Assembly: GCA_015478655.1 (NCBI GenBank)
Contig: JADMIJ010000027.1
Coordinates: forward strand, 1 to 46,169
Source of the DNA: Acidimicrobiales bacterium
GTDB lineage: Bacteria > Actinomycetota > Acidimicrobiia > Acidimicrobiales > RAAP-2
DNA: 46,169 bases
Direction: 5' to 3'
Both the position numbers and the translations under genes were made by a program. This document shows, one piece after another, positions 39,793 through 46,169 of the stretch. Position 1 is the first letter of the stretch. Each line of letters starts with the position of its first letter. Below the pieces are notes generated by a model. That model searched no databases. It was not told the origin of the DNA and was given only the letters and a program-made list of their open reading frames with translations.

Positions 39793-40848
39793 TCACGTGC
39801 TCCACACACGCAGGCCGTGCTGGCTGAGATGGGTCGGGATGACCTCGAACAGTGGGTCAGCTTGGCGAAGGGCGCGCAGCATCCGACGTTTGGCGGGCAT
39901 GTCCGGCCCGCACAGGAGGGTGATGCTCCCACCTCTACCTCCGGCACCGTTCACCTTCCAACCCAACGCGCCATTGGCGGCCGCAATCTCAATGGCAGCT
40001 TGAGCCTCCTGGCTGACGAGGCTCGTGTGCAGGCGCCTCTGCGAGTCGGTGTTCTCTGTCATCGCCCGCCCCAGCGCAGCGAAGTCGCCCGCTTGAACGG
40101 CGTCTCTGGCTTGCTCGGCTGCCTTTCGCAACTCGTCCAGATGCGGAGAGTCCTCACCCTCCCCCGCAAGGCCGGCGATCACCTGCTGATGCACTTCGGA
40201 TGACACATGCGTTCGACCCAGGAACACCAGGACCAGGCGCCGCTCCAGCTCCCACCACACGGCATTGGACAGGGCGAGCTGCGACACCAAGGCGTGGGGA
40301 TACGAGAACATCTCGATGTAGTTGATGCCGCCATAGGCTGCGCACAGTTGGTCCTGGATGCCTGACTGGGTCTTGAGCCGGTCCACTTCGATCCGGTGGG
40401 CGGCATAAGCCACCTCGTGCGGTGTCATGGCGCCCGGCGTGAGCGCGTCGAGAGCACCGATCAGCGCAACCGTCGCCGCCGCGGAGGTTCCAGTCGAGCA
40501 GCCGGCCGGCACCTCAGAAAAGACATTGATCTCCACCGATATCTCGTCGGGCAGACCGACGTCGTCGATGGCTGCTTCGAGCAGGGGATGGCGATTTGGG
40601 AGGGCGCCTGGATCGAAGGTGTACCGATCGCCGTAGTTCTCGGCGTCGAGCATGATCCGATCGGCCAGAGCACCGATCGGGTGGACTTTGACCTGCACCT
40701 CGACACACGGATGGACGCCGATGTTGAATACCTTGCCGTGCCCGGCGAACCAGGTATCGGTCCACCCGCCGTTGTCGCATATCCGGATCGGGGCAACAGC
40801 CTTCACAATGTGAAGCGGTACAGAGGTATCGCCCATGCAGTCCATCAT
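39793..40848 (-). CDS. GHMP-family sugar kinase (heptose-7-phosphate/fucose kinase-like), 351 aa
   Basis: The N-terminal strand VKAVAPIRICDNGGWTDTWF is the substrate motif of sugar GHMP kinases of the D-glycero-D-manno-heptose-7-phosphate/fucose group. The ATP motif is VPAGCSTGTSAAATVALIGA (113-132), the middle motif EVDRLKTQSGIQDQLCAAYG, and the C-terminal motif is VNGAGGRGGSITLL. It phosphorylates the anomeric carbon of a sugar for nucleotide-sugar synthesis; the sugar is unknown and no nucleotidyltransferase is near. The start could be the ATG pair at 40848/40845 or Met 40836; no clear Shine-Dalgarno decides. Confidence 0.85.
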   Translation of the reverse strand: MMDCMGDTSVPLHIVKAVAPIRICDNGGWTDTWFAGHGKVFNIGVHPCVEVQVKVHPIGALADRIMLDAENYGDRYTFDPGALPNRHPLLEAAIDDVGLPDEISVEINVFSEVPAGCSTGTSAAATVALIGALDALTPGAMTPHEVAYAAHRIEVDRLKTQSGIQDQLCAAYGGINYIEMFSYPHALVSQLALSNAVWWELERRLVLVFLGRTHVSSEVHQQVIAGLAGEGEDSPHLDELRKAAEQARDAVQAGDFAALGRAMTENTDSQRRLHTSLVSQEAQAAIEIAAANGALGWKVNGAGGRGGSITLLCGPDMPAKRRMLRALRQADPLFEVIPTHLSQHGLRVWST

Positions 40849-41095
40849 GCCGGAAGGACCACGAACGCGCGCACATGAGCGGAGTCTCGTCCATGCTGGC
40901 CCGACCCACACGGCTAGGTGGGCATTCGAGTGGGCGTCGGTGGACGAATCGGGTAGCACCGGAGCCCCGAGGGATCGGGGCCTTCGATGACGAAGCGCCC
41001 GCACCCGTTCACCCTCTCGGGACCGAGCCCTATTTGCCCTGTTGGCGGGGACGTGATCGAAGCGTCAGCCAGATCGGGCCGCTTCAACGAAGCGT

Positions 41096-41371
41096 CTACG
41101 GCTGGATGACCCCCACAGCGCGGAGAATCCGATGTCCGAGGTCGGAGTAGATCTCTTGGTGAAAGCGAGCCAGCTGAGCTGCGTGTTCCTCAGTCGCGAG
41201 CATTGGACTGTCCTTCACCCCGCTCACACGGACACTGTCACCAGGACAGCTGGGACAGACGATCTCCCACTCGTGCTCACTGATCTCGAATACCCGCGCC
41301 TCATGTTGGGCCACGTCTTCACTGTAGGCGCCGTACTTTGACAGCCGGTCAAATCGACGTAACAGCAGCAT
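41096..41371 (-). CDS. Hypothetical protein with a CPSC motif, 91 aa
   Basis: Not recognised. It has a basic start MLLLRRFDRLSKYGAYSEDV, a strand-like segment RVFEISEHEWEIVCPSCPGD (one Cys-x2-Cys pair), and a C-terminal helix EEHAAQLARFHQEIYSDLGH. One Cys pair is not enough for a lone zinc site, so it may dimerise or use His residues. It lies 92 bases downstream of nothing on its strand and appears isolated. Confidence 0.55.
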   Translation of the reverse strand: MLLLRRFDRLSKYGAYSEDVAQHEARVFEISEHEWEIVCPSCPGDSVRVSGVKDSPMLATEEHAAQLARFHQEIYSDLGHRILRAVGVIQP

Positions 41372-42439
41372 GAACTTCGCGTGACCGATTGTGAACGATT
41401 TGGTTTACCAGTGATGCTCGCTTCGGAGACGCTGTCAGAACGGAGTGGGGGGCTTGACATCCCTCCACTCGGAGCGTGTCGGCCAGGACCGGGTTGAAGC
41501 GCCACCGCTGAGGGGTTGACCACTGGCACCGGCGAACGGCGCTGCCCGAATTTGCGATCCGCCATTGTCACCAAGTGTTTGCCGAGTCTTCAGCGCCCTG
41601 TGACGGAGACTTCACCCCGGGGTGTTACAACGGAGAGGGGTCCGGGAGCACACCTCCCCGTGCGAGTGTCGGCGGACCGAGGGGCTGTGGCCCCTCACGT
41701 TGGGTGTCCACTTACCAGCGTGAGGGGCTCATTAACGGATGAAGAGTGCCGACCGGCCGTCTCAATGGGCGAGTCCCAGGCCTCACTGACCGTTGGTACA
41801 TCGAGGGTCGGACACCGCTGTCGACTCCCGCAATCGGATTCCCTCGAGGCCGAGTTGGTTCCCGCCATGGCATTTTCAATGAAGAGGATCGGAGCAGTGT
41901 TCAATGGCAATGGCGCCTGGGTGTCACCGATGGAAGCTCGACTGTTACCGTCACCCTCAGCGTCAGCGGAATAGGAGGCTCAGGGTTGACCGACCTCCCG
42001 GGGATTCGGCCGAAGCACGGTAGCGGTTCTCAGCGACGCGCTGGTGGAACGATGCAGCAACAGCCGAGGCCTCGATCCTTTGGGCCTCGGACACCGCGCC
42101 TGTGACGGTCTCGTGAACCACACCCACGTTCATCCGTGGACGGCAAGGATCGCGGACCGCCGGAGCTGACATCCGCCAGCGCGTAGCGGCTACCGGTCCT
42201 TCCTGCCTGGCTGGTTTCTCCGCGTTTGGGCGTAGTCACCATCGTCGAGGCTCCCATAGGGGAGAGTCAGATCCCTTTCCGAAGTGAGCAGCTGAACGAT
42301 TTCCGGGATGGTTCGTCGGATATGCGGATCATCGGCGACATCCTGACCTGCCGCCTGTGTTGACAGGTGACTGAGCGATCAGGAGCGGCTGTCTGGCTCA
42401 TGGCCTGAGGCCACGATCGGGCAGGCAGCGGCCGCAACC
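41372..42439. other. Gene-poor kilobase with a strong hairpin
   Basis: No convincing gene. The main structure is a 14-bp stem (41690-41703 with 41715-41728, one G-T pair) around an 11-base loop. The overlapping shorter repeat GAGGGGC...GCCCCTC (41679-41696) could form an alternative stem. A plus-strand reading DGSSTVTVTLSVSG near 41930-41972 resembles an Ig-like strand and may be another surface-protein relic. Confidence 0.4.
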
Positions 42440-42793
42440 ATGCCTGCGCCAGATCACCGTCCGGGAATCAAGGGTCAACAGCTCAAGTCCGGGCCGTGGT
42501 TGGCCGTTGCTATGGGTACAGGCGGGGGCGGAATGGCGAGAGGCGATCAGATGATCCGGGAAGCGGATGCCAAGAGGGACGAAGCGGCGGTCGTCATCCG
42601 TCGCCCCGTCGTGGAGTTCCGTAAGGAGCGGTCCACCTCGGAGGCGCGTCCGATCGCCCCGGCCAACGGAGCAGTCGCAAGGGTGGACGATCACGTGAGC
42701 GTGTTCTGCGCGGTCTGTGAGCGGTGGATCGACTGTTGGGCCGACATCGAACCAGAAGTCGCGCTGGAACGGCATGGCGTTCTGGTTCACTGA
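42440..42793 (+). CDS. Hypothetical protein, up to 117 aa
   Basis: Not recognised. The C-terminal half looks coding: GAVARVDDHVSVFCAVCERW then IDCWADIEPEVALERHGVLV, with Cys-x2-Cys and a further Cys that could bind metal. The N-terminal part is less convincing, and the real start may be Met32 (MARGDQMIREADAKRDEAAV). Long frames on the other strand overlap it. Moderate support only. Confidence 0.4.
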   Translation: MPAPDHRPGIKGQQLKSGPWLAVAMGTGGGGMARGDQMIREADAKRDEAAVVIRRPVVEFRKERSTSEARPIAPANGAVARVDDHVSVFCAVCERWIDCWADIEPEVALERHGVLVH

Positions 42794-43131
42794 GCCTTGG
42801 CAAGTGGGGCGCCGGATGTCGAGCAATCCTGGCGGACCCCAAGAGTGTGTAGCAACCAACAGGCCAAGAAGTCTCCGGCTCGCCTTCGGTTCGACACCGA
42901 ATCCATACTGAGCGCCAGGACTCGTTGGGGTCACGATCAGCCTCCGTGAGGTGATCGACGGGAGAGAGGCCTGATGGTGGCCAGGAGTCCGACCCCCGAG
43001 ACATGCGGTCGCATCCTCGACCTCGATCGCAGACGGCATTCGGCGGCATCGGCATCCGCCCACAGATCACGTGGATTCGGGCAAACTGTTCAGCGGGAGC
43101 TGGTCGACAGGGAACGAGAAGGCGGCACGAC
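42794..43131. other. Interval with no gene seen
   Basis: Short frames only on both strands. It probably contains the promoter of the DUF2510-like gene that starts at 43132; no hexamer pair was clear. Confidence 0.3.
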
Positions 43132-43572
43132 ATGAGCTACACCCAGCCACCCGGTTGGTTGCTGGCATCGGACGGGTACTGGTATGCGCCGGAGCTGCAT
43201 CCCGACTATTCACCACCCGAACTCGGCTCATGGCTGGACGAACTGGCCGCACCTCCCGGAGAGTTCCGGTTGGATACGCCGGACCTCTCGAACTCGCCGG
43301 ATCGCCGACGGAACTCCGAGACGCCGCTCAACGAGTTGTACGTGGTTGCCTACCGAGGCGGTTGGATCGGCATGCTGGCGGGTGAGAACCAGGTGAGCGC
43401 CCTCCGAAAGGCCACGGTGGAGATCAATGGTTCCGGATTTCGTGTGGTAGCGGCGGTCGAGGACCGTTGGAACATCTGGAAGCACCTCGGGGTGGCCCTC
43501 TTGTACGTCGTCACCCTCGGCTTCGTCGGCAGGGTGCAGCGTGTCATCCTGATCACCGGCCAGATGCGCTGA
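43132..43572 (+). CDS. DUF2510-like protein with C-terminal membrane segment, 146 aa
   Basis: The N-terminus SYTQPPGWLLASDGYWYAPELH fits the short DUF2510 motif (P-G-W...D-G...W-Y), frequent at the ends of actinobacterial membrane proteins. A linker follows, then a folded part (LNELYVVAYRGGWIGMLAGE, VSALRKATVEINGSGFRVVA) and a hydrophobic segment HLGVALLYVVTLGFVGRV. Function unknown. ATG 43132 is chosen because it begins the DUF2510-like motif, with GAAGGCGG a few bases before it. It precedes the serine hydrolase by 45 bases on the same strand. Confidence 0.7.
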   Translation: MSYTQPPGWLLASDGYWYAPELHPDYSPPELGSWLDELAAPPGEFRLDTPDLSNSPDRRRNSETPLNELYVVAYRGGWIGMLAGENQVSALRKATVEINGSGFRVVAAVEDRWNIWKHLGVALLYVVTLGFVGRVQRVILITGQMR

Positions 43573-43617
43573 ATCCCAGGTACCTCGACATGACCTGCTG
43601 AACTACGATCGCGGGTC

Positions 43618-44775
43618 ATGCAGGGGCGACAGGCAGTCCGGCGCATCGCAACGGTGCTGGTACTCGCGGGATGCATCCTGTTGGCTGGCACTCCGGCGCG
43701 GGCCACCAACCTCGTCCAGAGCCAGCCCTCCTCTCCGTTGTCCAAAGCCCTCCGACAGCTGGTGACGCTGCCCGACGGACCTCCAGGGGCTATCGCACTC
43801 GTGCAAGTCGGCGATCGACTGGAGGTGTCGACGGCCGGAGTGGCCGACGTGGGGGCTGACGACCCCATTGCCGTCCAGGACACGGCACGAATCGCCAGTG
43901 TGTCCAAGGCGTTCAGCGGAGCGGTCGCGCTCTCGCTGGTGACCGAGGGAGACCTGAAGCTCTCCGACACGATCGGACATCGCCTCCCCGGGCTGCCCAA
44001 GGCCTGGTACCCGGTGACGTTGGCGCAGCTGCTCGACCACACCGGTCGACTCCCCGACTACATCAAGAGTCCTGCGTTTCTGGATGTGCTGAAGGCGAAT
44101 CCGCTCATCCACCTGACGCCTCTCCAACTGCTGGGATTCGTCGCCAATACGGGCCTGGTGCCTGGCCACGGGTATGACTACTCGGACTCCGACAACATCG
44201 TCGTCGGCCTGATGATCGAAGCCGTGACAGGCAAGCCCTATGAGGCGGCACTTGCCGACGAGGTGACCAATCCGAGCCACCTAGCCAGGACCTCCCTTCC
44301 CTCCGACGTTCGGCTCCCCACCCCGTACGTGCACGGCTACGACGTGACCCCGGGAGTCCCACCCCTCGACGTCAGTATGTTTCTCAACCCGGCACTGGCT
44401 TGGGCGTCCGGAGGAATGCTCTCCACCCCCTCCGAGCTCAACAAGTTCATGAGGGCTTATGTGCGTGGAGCGTTCACGTCTGCAGCAACCCGGAAGAAAC
44501 AGTTCACCTTCGTGGCCGGAAACTCCGGCCCTCCCGGCCCCGGCACCAATGCGGCAGGCCTTGGCATCTTCCGGTACCGGACGTCGTGCGGAACTGTGTA
44601 CGGCCACACCGGGAACTTCCCCGGCTACACCATCTTCGCCGCAGCCACCAGCGATGGAAGGCGGTCGATGGAAGTGATCATCAACGAGCAGCTGAATGAC
44701 CACCCGGTCACCCCGGCATTCACACTCCTGCGTCGCATCGACGGGATGGCGGTGTGTGCCGCGATGGATTCCTGA
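43618..44775 (+). CDS. Secreted serine hydrolase, beta-lactamase class C / DD-peptidase-like, 385 aa
   Basis: A signal peptide (RRIATVLVLAGCILLAGTPARA) is followed by the penicillin-binding fold: Ser94-x-x-Lys97 (RIASVSKAFSG), the Tyr188-Ser-Asp motif (GYDYSDSDNIVVG; Asp in place of the usual Asn), and His-Thr-Gly in VYGHTGNFPGYTIF. It probably acts on peptidoglycan peptides or small amides and esters outside the membrane; beta-lactamase activity cannot be claimed. TACGAT (43604-43609) lies 8 bases before the ATG, suggesting a leaderless start. The 214 bases after the stop hold no gene. Confidence 0.9.
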   Translation: MQGRQAVRRIATVLVLAGCILLAGTPARATNLVQSQPSSPLSKALRQLVTLPDGPPGAIALVQVGDRLEVSTAGVADVGADDPIAVQDTARIASVSKAFSGAVALSLVTEGDLKLSDTIGHRLPGLPKAWYPVTLAQLLDHTGRLPDYIKSPAFLDVLKANPLIHLTPLQLLGFVANTGLVPGHGYDYSDSDNIVVGLMIEAVTGKPYEAALADEVTNPSHLARTSLPSDVRLPTPYVHGYDVTPGVPPLDVSMFLNPALAWASGGMLSTPSELNKFMRAYVRGAFTSAATRKKQFTFVAGNSGPPGPGTNAAGLGIFRYRTSCGTVYGHTGNFPGYTIFAAATSDGRRSMEVIINEQLNDHPVTPAFTLLRRIDGMAVCAAMDS

Positions 44776-44989
44776 CTCCCCGCCCACCTGACGGCATGGG
44801 TGCGGATACCAACGGGATTGTCTGGGCCGAATGGCTCCCTTGGTGAGACACCGATGAGTAGGGCCCGGACGAAGGGCTGACGACGCCAAGCAGCTCGGAT
44901 GGCTCCCGGCGTCGCCATAGGGCGACGTCCCGGCAGACTGTGCTGATCATGCCGGCTCACGTTGTTGACCTTCCAGGCGTCTGCTCGTT

Positions 44990-45466
44990 GTGACGAACAA
45001 GCAGCCCTTCGAGGAGGTCGTGTCCCAACACGGTCGAACTGTCCTGCGGGTCTGCCGAGCCGTGTTGGGCAGCACTGATGCCGACGATGCCTGGTCGGAG
45101 ACCTTCCTGTCCGCGCTGAAGGCGTATCCGCAGCTGCCAGTGGACGCCAACGTGGAGGCATGGTTGGTGACCATCGCCCATCGAAAGGCCATCGACGTGA
45201 CTCGCGGATCGGCTCGAAGGGCGATCCCGTTGGCCGAAATGCCTCAACAGCCGGCAAGAGACGGAGCCGACGATCGAGACCTCGATCTCCCCGGATCCCT
45301 TGCTGCCCTGCCGGAAAAGCAACGGTTCGCCGTTGTGTACCACTACCTCGGCGGCCTGCCCTATGGCGAGGTCGCCGCCATCATCGGAGGCAGCGTCGAG
45401 GCCTCCCGCCGAGCCGCCGCCGACGGTATCGCCAACCTCAGGAAAGCACGAGGAACCATCCAATGA
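44990..45466 (+). CDS. ECF-type RNA polymerase sigma factor, 158 aa
   Basis: The sigma-2 region (about 5-70) reads FEEVVSQHGRTVLRVCRAVL, DADDAWSETFLSALKAYPQL and VEAWLVTIAHRKAIDVTRGS. The sigma-4 region (about 105-155) reads LPEKQRFAVVYHYLGGLPYG, EVAAIIGGSVEASRRAAADG. No extra C-terminal domain or anti-sigma gene is adjacent. Its stop overlaps the start of the alkyltransferase gene (ATGA), so the two are co-translated and it may control a DNA-alkylation response. GTG 44990 is used; TTG 44988 is out of frame. Confidence 0.9.
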   Translation: MTNKQPFEEVVSQHGRTVLRVCRAVLGSTDADDAWSETFLSALKAYPQLPVDANVEAWLVTIAHRKAIDVTRGSARRAIPLAEMPQQPARDGADDRDLDLPGSLAALPEKQRFAVVYHYLGGLPYGEVAAIIGGSVEASRRAAADGIANLRKARGTIQ

Positions 45467-46086
45467 ACACAAGACACCGAGACAGTGACGTGTCCGATCT
45501 CTTCAACCTGTCCGGACCGGTGACCGACAGCGAACTGCGGGTCCTCCACGATGCCCTGGCGGACCAGGCCGAGTCGACCGGGCTCCTCGACGTCGCCTAC
45601 CGCACCCTGGACACGACGGTCGGAACTCTGCTGCTGGCGGCCACCTCCGTCGGCCTGGTCCGGGTTGCCTACGAGCGGGAAGGGCTCGACACCGTCCTTG
45701 AGGGCCTGGCCACCAAGGTCAGCGCCCGCATCCTCAACGCCCCCAAGCGCCTCGACGACACCGCACGACAGCTGGATGAGTACTTCGCCGGCCGCCGCCG
45801 CCGCTTCGACCTGCCGCTCGACCTGAGCCTGTCTGCGGGGTTCCGGCGCACGGTCCTCACCTACCTCCCGGTCATCCGATACGGACAGACGGCCAGCTAC
45901 GGAGCGGTCGCCGCCGCCGTCAACAATCCCAAGGCGGTCCGGGCCGTGGGCACCGCCTGTGCCACCAACCCCCTCCCGCTGGTCATCCCGTGCCACCGGG
46001 TGATCCGCTCGGACGGGCTCGCCGGCTCCTACCTGGGTGGCCCCGAGACCAAGCGGCAGCTGTTGGATCTGGAGGCGACCGCATGA
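45463..46086 (+). CDS. ogt: Methylated-DNA--protein-cysteine methyltransferase, 207 aa
   Basis: The acceptor motif IPCHRVI carries Cys177, preceded by the helix-turn-helix with Arg160 in KAVRAVGTACATNPLPLVIP, and followed by LAGSYLGGPETKRQLLDLE. The N-terminal domain (LLDVAYRTLDTTVGTLLLAA) is an Ogt/Ada-C-type RNase H-like fold, with an extra ~40-residue head. It removes alkyl groups from O6 of guanine onto its own Cys, once per molecule. It starts within the sigma factor's stop codon; an 18-codon ORF at its own stop (46083) is too short to call. Confidence 0.93.
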   Translation: MNTRHRDSDVSDLFNLSGPVTDSELRVLHDALADQAESTGLLDVAYRTLDTTVGTLLLAATSVGLVRVAYEREGLDTVLEGLATKVSARILNAPKRLDDTARQLDEYFAGRRRRFDLPLDLSLSAGFRRTVLTYLPVIRYGQTASYGAVAAAVNNPKAVRAVGTACATNPLPLVIPCHRVIRSDGLAGSYLGGPETKRQLLDLEATA

Positions 46087-46169
46087 TTGCCGGCCACGTC
46101 CACGGACACCCGATCTGGCCGGCATTACTGAGTTCGTAGGCATTTTCGGGGGTCCCGGATGACATCGTC

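Noticed and set aside
40875..41150. 91-residue plus-strand frame between the kinase and the CPSC gene
   Set aside because: No start signal, low-complexity composition, and overlap with the CPSC gene on the other strand.
42398..43063. 221-residue minus-strand frame
   Set aside because: Composition is Arg/Pro/His-rich and lacks a start signal; the plus-strand ORF at 42440 has a better protein-like end.

Overview
The window is high-GC bacterial chromosome, most likely from an actinobacterium of the Acidimicrobiia type. Supporting signs are frequent GTG starts, many genes that start 6-8 bases after a -10-like hexamer (leaderless start), a sterol-type Ltp/DUF35 operon, F420/PPOX-type flavin proteins, a DUF2277 protein and DUF2510-like small proteins. 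The lineage is inferred from gene content only; no rRNA is present.

Left part (1-24,150), ordinary chromosome. It runs through the end of an ABC-2 permease, a small hypothetical gene and a DUF2277 gene. Next are a PaiB-like flavin protein fused to the tail of an alpha/beta hydrolase, an ArsR-SRPBCC regulator with its own operator, a GNAT acetyltransferase, a limonene-epoxide-hydrolase-like enzyme and an ABCB-type exporter. A minus-strand block follows (two PPOX flavin proteins, an SDR, a dihydrodipicolinate-reductase-like dehydrogenase). A formylglycine sulfatase lies divergent from a four-gene operon (DUF35, DUF35, two thiolase-fold proteins without the catalytic Cys) that resembles the mycobacterial Rv3521-ltp4-ltp3 sterol side-chain genes and has a KstR-like site in front. 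Then come an ABC-F protein, a secreted phosphoesterase lipoprotein, a 3Fe-4S ferredoxin, glutamyl-tRNA synthetase, a DUF218 protein, and a convergent pair for phosphonate breakdown (phosphonate monoester hydrolase and phosphonatase-like HAD).

Middle part (24,360-38,000), probable integrated island. tRNA-Gln(CUG) and tRNA-Glu(CUC) are followed by a large serine recombinase whose reading frame ends inside tRNA-Glu. A degenerate copy of the tRNA-Glu 3' end sits at 37,945-37,972 and is the best candidate for the other edge. Between them are a small protein coupled to the recombinase, a replication-relaxation (relaxosome-type) protein, and a 2395-residue RHS/YD-repeat polymorphic toxin. The toxin carries two different seven-repeat, probably beta-propeller, domains; one is nested inside the YD-repeat shell. 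After it come an A/T-rich probable immunity gene, a coiled-coil membrane protein of the kind seen in defence effectors, and a tandem pair of 39-residue polyproline miniproteins that had to be found by direct translation.

Right part (38,000-46,169), eroded then ordinary chromosome. It has remnants of an Ig-like surface protein and a methyltransferase, a DUF2510-like gene broken by one base, a SnoaL-like protein, a GHMP sugar kinase and a gene-poor kilobase with a strong hairpin. It ends with a DUF2510-like membrane protein, a secreted class-C-type serine hydrolase, and an ECF sigma factor translationally coupled to an O6-alkylguanine-DNA alkyltransferase. The main interest is the island: a two-propeller RHS toxin with adjacent candidate immunity and accessory genes on a tRNA-targeted serine-recombinase element.
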